Translations under genes and position numbers: made by a program | Source of the DNA: CAYWBI01 sp964456445 | GTDB taxonomy: Bacteria > Calditrichota > Calditrichia > Calditrichales > J004 | Assembly (NCBI GenBank): GCA_964456445.1 | Contig: CAYWBI010000050.1 | Location: forward strand, 1 to 22,053 | Length of the DNA: 22,053 nucleotides | Direction of reading: 5' to 3' | In this document: piece by piece, positions 16,498 through 22,053 of the stretch | Numbering within the stretch: the first letter of the stretch is position 1 | How the letters are laid out: each line of letters starts with the position of its first letter | Notes under the pieces: generated by a model | Database searches by the model: none | Told to the model about the DNA's origin: nothing | What the model saw: the letters and a program-made list of their open reading frames with translations, nothing else

Positions 16498-16506
16498 AAA
16501 CAGGTA

Positions 16507-17853
16507 TCAATAAAGTTTAACCAGTGTGCTCCCGGGAAAATAGTGCATAAGTATTGCCTCAGCACGATAGCCATTTAAAGACATACCCAGGGCGCCAATC
16601 TGGCAAAAGCCCACACCATGTCCCCACCCTGCGCCTTTTAGATGAAACTCCGGCATGCTGTCCTGCCGGTTGTGCACTACACGAATGGAGATGGCTGAAC
16701 TGTATAAGAATCCGCTGGAAAGAAACTGCCTAATTTGATACTCACTGGTCAAAAGGTGTTTGGCCGTCTGTTCGTTCATATTTATGTAACCGACCTCCAG
16801 CCGGGTAATACGGCCGGAGCCCGCGCGTTTTAAAGGTTTTAATACGGTAATCGAAAGCGCGTTGATAGCGGCGTGTTTTTTCAGATTTTCAATAAGCTCC
16901 CTTTGACCGATCCGCGTTTCCCAGCGAAAGTAAGCGCCTTCTTCGTCCACGTTCCCAAGATACTGAATAAGCTCGTTTTCCGGGATGACGTGCGGGCTAC
17001 AAAAGGCCGGAGGCACACTCTGCACCCATTTCTCAAAGAGACCCTCTTCGCTCAGATCGGTTTTAAAAACATCGTTAACCTGGTCCGTATCCGGTTTAAC
17101 CCGCAAATAGGATAAGGGTGGGCCGTCCCAGATAGCGTCAAAGGCTTCCATCATCCCGCCGCAGCTTTTGGAATAGCGTGCGTCACAAATAGTGTTTTGG
17201 TACATAACAACTTTACCGGATGTTTGCAATGCGCCCATGGCTGACTGCTTAGTCAGAAAACTTGTGCCCTGATAGCGTTGGCAGCAATCATCGTTGCACA
17301 CATCCATTTTCATGGCAATATGTTTTTGTTCTACGTTGGCCAGTATCCAGGAACGGGCGGCAATAGTCTGTGATTCGATAAGCGCCTCGGGGCAGGCGGC
17401 GCCCATTTCCGATGTAGCCACACACATCACATAGTGCTCCAGGTGCATTTGATTGATCAGTGTCATCCGGCCCTGATGTACCCGAAACCATAGATTGTCG
17501 GGTAAATAGACATCGATCATTTTTTGCCAGTGGAAACCACGCCCGGCAACCACGGGCCCAACTTTTATCCCGGACTTACCGCTCAGCATTTTCGGTGTTT
17601 GGGTACGACGGATAATAATTTCCGCATTGTTGACACTGTCGAGGCTGGCGCCTTGAACGGTGAATTTGTCTTCCGAAAAGGAGATGGTCAGTTTTGCGCC
17701 TGCAGGGACAGGCTGAACGCGTCCGGCGGCCAGTAACGTATAGGCGCCGTCAACCGGAAATTCAATCTGCACTTCACGCGCATCATCTTCAGGGAGAATG
17801 ATACCCACATTTATTTCGGGTTCTTCAGATGGGATAAAGTCGGGTTGTAACAT
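16507..17853 (-). CDS. SpoIID/LytB-domain protein without signal peptide
   Basis: 448 residues. SpoIID of endospore formers is a lytic transglycosylase acting on denuded glycan strands. Here residues 138-170 contain the catalytic-type segment TSEMG (Glu149) followed by an AARSW helix. The Cys-rich DVCNDDCCQRYQG lies at 185-197 and SCGGMMEAF at 230-238. The C-terminal GAGWGHGVGFCQIGA corresponds to the family GxGHGVGxSQ-GA motif. The N-terminal 130 residues are beta-rich. There is no signal peptide or membrane helix, and an in-frame TAA eight codons upstream of the ATG rules out a longer start. AGGA sits five bases before the ATG. The protein therefore appears cytoplasmic unless exported by another route. 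It sits between the kinase and the permease. Confidence 0.85.
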   Translation of the reverse strand: MLQPDFIPSEEPEINVGIILPEDDAREVQIEFPVDGAYTLLAAGRVQPVPAGAKLTISFSEDKFTVQGASLDSVNNAEIIIRRTQTPKMLSGKSGIKVGPVVAGRGFHWQKMIDVYLPDNLWFRVHQGRMTLINQMHLEHYVMCVATSEMGAACPEALIESQTIAARSWILANVEQKHIAMKMDVCNDDCCQRYQGTSFLTKQSAMGALQTSGKVVMYQNTICDARYSKSCGGMMEAFDAIWDGPPLSYLRVKPDTDQVNDVFKTDLSEEGLFEKWVQSVPPAFCSPHVIPENELIQYLGNVDEEGAYFRWETRIGQRELIENLKKHAAINALSITVLKPLKRAGSGRITRLEVGYINMNEQTAKHLLTSEYQIRQFLSSGFLYSSAISIRVVHNRQDSMPEFHLKGAGWGHGVGFCQIGALGMSLNGYRAEAILMHYFPGSTLVKLY

Positions 17854-17981
17854 GCGTTTCCTGTCCGAATTTATTTAGTTGATATAAAATTTTAGACATA
17901 AATATTTTTTCTATGGCTAGCTATAATGCAAAAGTATACATTTATCGATATATGGCCATAGTACAGAGCCCTGATCCTATT
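17854..17981. promoter_or_regulatory. Intergenic gap with inverted repeat; possible internal promoter
   Basis: The 128 AT-rich bases between the kinase stop and the spoIID start are the largest gap in the minus-strand cluster. CTATGGC (17911-17917) and GCCATAG (17955-17961) form an inverted repeat, extendable to nine pairs with a G-T wobble, around a 33-base AT-rich loop. On the minus strand an A-run follows. TTGCAT and TAAAAT-like boxes exist on the minus strand but their spacing is not convincing. It may be an operator, a processing site or chance. Confidence 0.3.
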
Positions 17982-19166
17982 CTATTCCTGCCAGGCAAGA
18001 AAGGCATCCACGCCCGCTCCAAGGGCCGGGGCTTCCCGTAGCACAGATGTCCTGATCAACCGCGTAACATCGGCATAATGATCTCTAGCGGGATTATCGA
18101 GATGGCTGCTTTCTGTTATATGCTTTTGCAATTTGCTCAATAAGGGCCTAAGCAGAAACGTTTTACCGGATTTGGTTTCCATTAAATCCCCTAAGCGCTG
18201 ACCAATAATAATTTGATCAAAAAACTGGCCAAGATAGGGATGATCTTTTTGTGGTGCGGGTCGATTGGGGTTCATAAACCCCAGAAGACCGGCCCAACCG
18301 GCATAAAGGGATGTGATTCTTTCATAAAGCAACAGGGCGAGGGCATCGGAAACGATTTCATAGGTTTGAATAGCTGCCACGTTGCCGGCTCCGGCCAGGT
18401 CGGCAATCTGAGGAGGATAAGTACCATTTGAATTAAGCTCTTCAATGGTGATATTACTTAACCCGGCGTACACACTTTGTAAGCCGGACGCCGAACAGAA
18501 ACGCTCCAGGGAACGCCCATCCCTGTACTGCATTTCCCAGGTTTTGGCCAGCCAGGTTTTCGTTTGATCCAGTGCTACAAGTTTGTTGTTCAATTTTAAA
18601 GCGTCGGCCACGCCTGTGCCACCGCCAAGGTAATAAGCATTGGTCAAGGGTTTAAAGGCGCCGTTCCCGGCATAGTTTTCACCAAGGCCACAATAATCGG
18701 CGTCACTGCCAAGATGGGCAATGGGAGATGCTAATTTAATTTGTGCCGCACGAAGACGTTCTTCGAGAAGCGTGCTGTAATGAAGCATGCGCGGACCGTT
18801 GGCAACAACAGCGATGCCACGTTGATCGGACGTTTTTAACCCGGGCATTCCAATGCCAATAAGCAGGTTTTCGGAACCGATCTGAGCGCCGATCTGTTCG
18901 ATCGCCTGAGCACAGGCTTCAACATACACGGCTTCCTGTTGTTGTTCATCCTTAGATGGCACGATATTGTCATGTTCACGTTCTGCCAATTGGCTGGCAA
19001 CATTCACCGGTTCAAAGCCATCAATATAACCAGGAACCGAACTGTATTTAAATTCAGCGTGATGCTTTCCAAGGCCAAAAGTTTTACTTTCGGTATTGAA
19101 CACAATTTCCCAGGCGCTCACTTTTGAGGCGCCGCCATCTATCCCGATAATTGATATTTTTTCCAT
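17982..19166 (-). CDS. ROK-like sugar kinase (ASKHA fold)
   Basis: 394 residues, longer than a standard ROK kinase (about 300). The phosphate-1 loop is GIDGGASK (8-15). GIGMPGL (104-110) and SDADYCGLGE (154-163) match the ROK pattern N-D-A-N-x-x-x-L-G-E, with D155 as the likely catalytic base. LGGGTGVADAL (180-190) matches the phosphate-2/adenosine glycine loop. The ROK zinc motif CxCGxxGCxE is absent; LERFCSASGL (220-229) stands in its place. ROK kinases phosphorylate sugars such as GlcNAc, ManNAc or glucose; BadF-type relatives (MurK) act on MurNAc. In this neighbourhood GlcNAc or MurNAc is the likely substrate, by inference. The gene starts 14 bases after the glycosyltransferase stop; its ribosome site is weak. 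Confidence 0.75.
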   Translation of the reverse strand: MEKISIIGIDGGASKVSAWEIVFNTESKTFGLGKHHAEFKYSSVPGYIDGFEPVNVASQLAEREHDNIVPSKDEQQQEAVYVEACAQAIEQIGAQIGSENLLIGIGMPGLKTSDQRGIAVVANGPRMLHYSTLLEERLRAAQIKLASPIAHLGSDADYCGLGENYAGNGAFKPLTNAYYLGGGTGVADALKLNNKLVALDQTKTWLAKTWEMQYRDGRSLERFCSASGLQSVYAGLSNITIEELNSNGTYPPQIADLAGAGNVAAIQTYEIVSDALALLLYERITSLYAGWAGLLGFMNPNRPAPQKDHPYLGQFFDQIIIGQRLGDLMETKSGKTFLLRPLLSKLQKHITESSHLDNPARDHYADVTRLIRTSVLREAPALGAGVDAFLAWQE

Positions 19167-19180
19167 TCAATTTTGTATCC

Positions 19181-20731
19181 CTATACGTTTTTATTAAGGG
19201 CAATGCGTCGGAGAATGGCTTCTTTTCGCATATAATCCTTGGCCTCATCATTTCGGTCGATGGTGGCCTGGTCAATGTTATGATCGGTTCCGCCCGAATG
19301 GCGGATGACATCATAAATGGCATCCCATACACGTCCGATACGGTGCTGCTCCGAGACGCGCAATACCATGTTATAGTCTTCGCCATAGTTGCGGGCAAAT
19401 GGTTCTTCGTTCACGCTAAAACCAATTTCCCGAATGACCTGAATGGGCAGTGAACGGGGCGCCCCGGCCCCATTTATCCGCAACAGGTTATTTCGGCCGT
19501 TCTCTTCGGTCCATTCATCATGGGTAACCACGCCAATCTCATCCATGCGTACGATCTGGCCATCGGCATTTTTCTCCCAGACATCATAAGAACCGATAAC
19601 CATGGCCACCATGGGGTCAGCTTCATAAACCTTCAGGATTTTTTCCACGGCATTCGGTTTCAGCCGATCGTCGGAGTCAAGCTGTACATAATAGGCGCCC
19701 CGCGCCCGTGCAGCGCCCATGTTAAGGCAAAGCCCCAGATTGTTGATGGCAAAAATGAGTAATTCCACCGCCGGTTTTTTAGCGTCATATTTACTTCCGC
19801 CTGCCATATATTCTTTTACAACCGGAACCGTGGGGTCGTCGGGGCCGCCATTAACGACTACAATAACTTCAACATCCTGCACTGTTTGGGCCTGTACCGA
19901 TTCAATTGCCGTGGAGATAAACTCCGGTCTGTTATTTACAGGTATTATAACCGTCGCTTTTAAGCTGGCGTCCTGTGGGGCCTTGGGCCGGGGAAGATAG
20001 TGAACACCCGGGTTGAGTTTTGCACCTATCCTTGACAGATGTTCCGTCAGCACATCCTCTGCCTCCAATTGACTCTCTTTGCTGGCAAGCAGGTAATCAA
20101 ATACATTATGGGTGTTTCCCGTGGTATAGCTAACATATAATGATCCCGCGTACCGGTTGGCAATATGTTGTAGCTTTCCAACCGCGGCCAGTCTTAACCT
20201 TAAATCATATATCGTGTTGGTTTTAAGTTTTTCGTTACAATATCCTGCCTGTTTTAACTCTGCCGCCCCGATATAAAAAACAGAACCATAGTCCTGATTG
20301 TCCCTGACACGTCCAATATGGTGTTTAAGTAAACGAACCTCTTTTACTTCATCCGAATTAACCTGCTCATAATCGCTGTAAATCAAAGATGTAAAGGGAT
20401 TTCGTTGTCCGGCAAGGCGGAAAAGACTTATCGCACCTAATTTTAATTCAATCCGATTGTTTTCATTCAACAGCAATAGAATATACGCACCATCGCAAGC
20501 TTTAAAGGCCGCGTTTAAAGCGGTGCCAAGGCTTTTTTGCTTATCCCGCGTAACCCACTTTATAGGAATATCGGCATTTAATGAAGCGGAAATATTTTTA
20601 TTGAAATCATCATTGGCGAGAATGACCAGTTCTAACTCTTCATCTTCCGTTTCCCCGATGGACCTCAATGTTGCGGTAACGTCATTGGATGGATTGGCAA
20701 ATAAAACGATTGAAGTTAAGGATGCATGCAT
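19181..20731 (-). CDS. Tandem GT2-family glycosyltransferase, first domain degenerate
   Basis: 516 residues with two GT-A (family 2) units and no membrane helix. The first (about 3-235) keeps the overall pattern, but the metal site DxD is replaced: LLLNENN at 86-92 stands where LDSDD is expected. The later acidic pair is also altered (TIYDLRLRL). The second (about 257-495) is intact in appearance. It has VIIPVNNRPEF, then LDSDDR (351-356) as the metal/sugar-nucleotide site and GED at 450-452 as the likely catalytic base region. It should act in the cytoplasm with a nucleotide sugar; donor and acceptor are unknown. AAGGA six bases before the ATG at 20731 is a good ribosome site. It lies ten bases after namZ. 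Confidence 0.85.
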   Translation of the reverse strand: MHASLTSIVLFANPSNDVTATLRSIGETEDEELELVILANDDFNKNISASLNADIPIKWVTRDKQKSLGTALNAAFKACDGAYILLLLNENNRIELKLGAISLFRLAGQRNPFTSLIYSDYEQVNSDEVKEVRLLKHHIGRVRDNQDYGSVFYIGAAELKQAGYCNEKLKTNTIYDLRLRLAAVGKLQHIANRYAGSLYVSYTTGNTHNVFDYLLASKESQLEAEDVLTEHLSRIGAKLNPGVHYLPRPKAPQDASLKATVIIPVNNRPEFISTAIESVQAQTVQDVEVIVVVNGGPDDPTVPVVKEYMAGGSKYDAKKPAVELLIFAINNLGLCLNMGAARARGAYYVQLDSDDRLKPNAVEKILKVYEADPMVAMVIGSYDVWEKNADGQIVRMDEIGVVTHDEWTEENGRNNLLRINGAGAPRSLPIQVIREIGFSVNEEPFARNYGEDYNMVLRVSEQHRIGRVWDAIYDVIRHSGGTDHNIDQATIDRNDEAKDYMRKEAILRRIALNKNV

Positions 20732-20741
20732 GAATATTCCT

Positions 20742-22010
20742 TTAATTATATATTAGATATTTATTTCGTGTGATGTAAAATGTATTGAGTTCATCCTGCC
20801 AGTTAGCAAGTATTTCCGAAACCGGTGTATGCTTCCTGAACGCCCGTAAAGCATAATCGCTGCCCATTGCCCTGTTAAAAGATCCAACGCGTTTCTCATT
20901 GGCAAACAAATCATGACCCGGATACAATTTGATTAGAGTGTGGATAAGATATAAACCCGTCTCAAAAGAACGGAATTTATTCTTGTCGGTTATAATAAGC
21001 TGGACGCCGCCACATTCCTGACCCTTAAACGTGCTGTAATAGGGTGTATAAAACAGCGGTCGAAAAAGAACGCCGTCTATATTTAAATTATTCAGGGCAT
21101 TTGCATATTTCTCGCCGTCAATCCAGGGTGCCCCAATCAATTCGAAGGGCAAGGTGTAACCGACGCCGATGTTTATCGCCAGCAGTTCACCGATAATCCC
21201 TGTGGCAGGCATAAACAAAGCTGTTTTCCAGTGCGGCACATGAGGGGATGTTGGTACCCAAAATAAGCCGGTATCCTCCCACATCATGGCGCGTTTCCAA
21301 CGTAGCATGGGGATCACTTTCAAGTCTGCATGGATTTGGTATTCCGTATTAAAAAACGCAGCTAATTCGCCGACTGTCATGCCATAGCGGTAGGGAAGGG
21401 GATAGCGCCCGATAAATGAAAAATAGCCATCTTTGACCAATCCTCCCTCAATGATTGTCCCGCCCAATGGATCTGGCCTGTCGAGCACATAAACAGGTAT
21501 ATGGTTTTCGGCGGCCGCTTCCAGCACATAAGAGAGAGTGTATATGTATGTATAGGTACGCACGCCTACATCCTGGATGTCAAAAACCAAAACATCGATA
21601 TCTTTCAACATCTCAGCAGTAGGTTTACGCGTTTTACCATAGAGGCTATAAACGGGAAGCCCGGTTTGTGGGTCAAGGCCATTTGATATTTTTGCCCCGG
21701 CGTTCACACTCCCGCGAATCCCATGCTCAGGACCGAAAAGGGCGGTTAAATTAATTTTAGGGTTGTTATAGAACAAATCCACCGTAGCCCGTAAATTATG
21801 GTCAATGGCGCTTGGGTTTGTTATAAGGCCGATGCGTTTGCTTTTGATTTCGTCCAGATAGTGGGCAATAAAATTTTCCACACCCGGGACCGTGTGGCCT
21901 GCAACCGTCGGCGTCTTTTGTATGTCATTTGTCTGTGTCGTCTGTTGGATGGAAGCGCAGGCGAATAGGAGCGGTAAAATAGCAATAAGTAATGAGATTT
22001 TTATAGACAT
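20742..22010 (-). CDS. namZ: NamZ-family exo-beta-N-acetylmuramidase (DUF1343) lipoprotein
   Basis: 422 residues. A signal peptide ends in the lipobox L15-F-A-C18, and the residue after Cys is Ala, so outer-membrane attachment is likely. The body is a complete DUF1343 domain: RIGLITNPSAID (59-70), ALFGPEHGIRG (90-100) with the conserved Glu95-His96, DIQDVGVRTYTY (144-155) and LDRPDPLGG (176-184). NamZ enzymes release MurNAc from the non-reducing end of peptidoglycan fragments. I start at the ATG at 22010 because it gives a proper signal peptide. The longer frame uses a TTG at 22040 and puts polar residues in front. Neither has a clear ribosome site. It is the first visible gene of the minus-strand cluster; the promoter may lie in 22011-22053 or beyond. 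Confidence 0.9.
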   Translation of the reverse strand: MSIKISLLIAILPLLFACASIQQTTQTNDIQKTPTVAGHTVPGVENFIAHYLDEIKSKRIGLITNPSAIDHNLRATVDLFYNNPKINLTALFGPEHGIRGSVNAGAKISNGLDPQTGLPVYSLYGKTRKPTAEMLKDIDVLVFDIQDVGVRTYTYIYTLSYVLEAAAENHIPVYVLDRPDPLGGTIIEGGLVKDGYFSFIGRYPLPYRYGMTVGELAAFFNTEYQIHADLKVIPMLRWKRAMMWEDTGLFWVPTSPHVPHWKTALFMPATGIIGELLAINIGVGYTLPFELIGAPWIDGEKYANALNNLNIDGVLFRPLFYTPYYSTFKGQECGGVQLIITDKNKFRSFETGLYLIHTLIKLYPGHDLFANEKRVGSFNRAMGSDYALRAFRKHTPVSEILANWQDELNTFYITRNKYLIYN

Positions 22011-22053
22011 TAAGATTTGGTTGATTAGGTAACTGAACAAACAATAAAATTTA

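Noticed and set aside
16440..16574. 45-residue N-terminal extension of the permease
   Set aside because: It overlaps the spoIID gene, adds a polar non-membrane tail and lacks the ribosome site present before 16439.
17982..19166. BadF/BadG-type MurNAc kinase (MurK)
   Set aside because: The N-terminal loop fits both, but the SDADYCGLGE and LGGGTG segments match the ROK pattern better.

Overview
The window comes from a Gram-negative bacterium. A secretin, an outer-membrane pilus lipoprotein, a lipoprotein NamZ and an AmpG-like permease all imply two membranes. Base composition is moderate to slightly AT-rich. The MSHA-like pilus and the set NamZ + AmpG-like permease + signal-less SpoIID + ROK-like kinase + GT2 fit the broad Bacteroidota/Calditrichota/Ignavibacteriota (FCB) assemblage, but this is an impression from protein style. 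There is no rRNA or other marker to prove it. No tRNA, rRNA, CRISPR array, insertion sequence or phage gene is visible.

Layout. Positions 1-352 hold no convincing gene and probably carry the leader and promoter of the pilus operon. Positions 353-14336 (+ strand) are one tightly packed operon for a type IV pilus of the MSHA/T4a kind. In order it encodes: the assembly ATPase PilB fused to a C-terminal receiver domain; the prepilin peptidase PilD; the platform protein PilC; a short major pilin; three minor prepilins, the last a 565-residue PilX/GspK-like protein; a PilM-PilN fusion; PilO; a PilP/MshK-like protein; a short secretin PilQ; the retraction ATPase PilT; and an outer-membrane lipoprotein with Ig-like domains. 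Most genes overlap or are separated by a few bases. The main gap lies after the major pilin and contains a hairpin plus T-tract that probably attenuates transcription, so the pilin is made in excess.

Positions 14337-14573 separate two convergent operons and hold at most one doubtful 74-codon reading frame. Positions 14574-22010 (- strand) form a second unit, read from right to left: NamZ (DUF1343) lipoprotein, a tandem GT2 glycosyltransferase, a ROK-like sugar kinase, a SpoIID/LytB protein without a signal peptide, and an AmpG-like MFS permease with a periplasmic insertion of about 200 residues. The families point to peptidoglycan (MurNAc/GlcNAc) salvage: NamZ trims glycan at the outer membrane or in the periplasm, the permease imports fragments, and the kinase phosphorylates the sugar inside the cell. 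How the cytoplasmic SpoIID domain and the glycosyltransferase fit is open, and no MurQ or NagA is seen here.

Most interesting points: the receiver domain on PilB together with loss of the usual c-di-GMP-binding residues of its N-terminal domain; the oversized E5-lacking minor pilin with an Asp-rich GAT tract; the AmpG-like permease with its large insertion; the signal-less SpoIID protein; and the glycosyltransferase with one dead-looking and one intact catalytic half.
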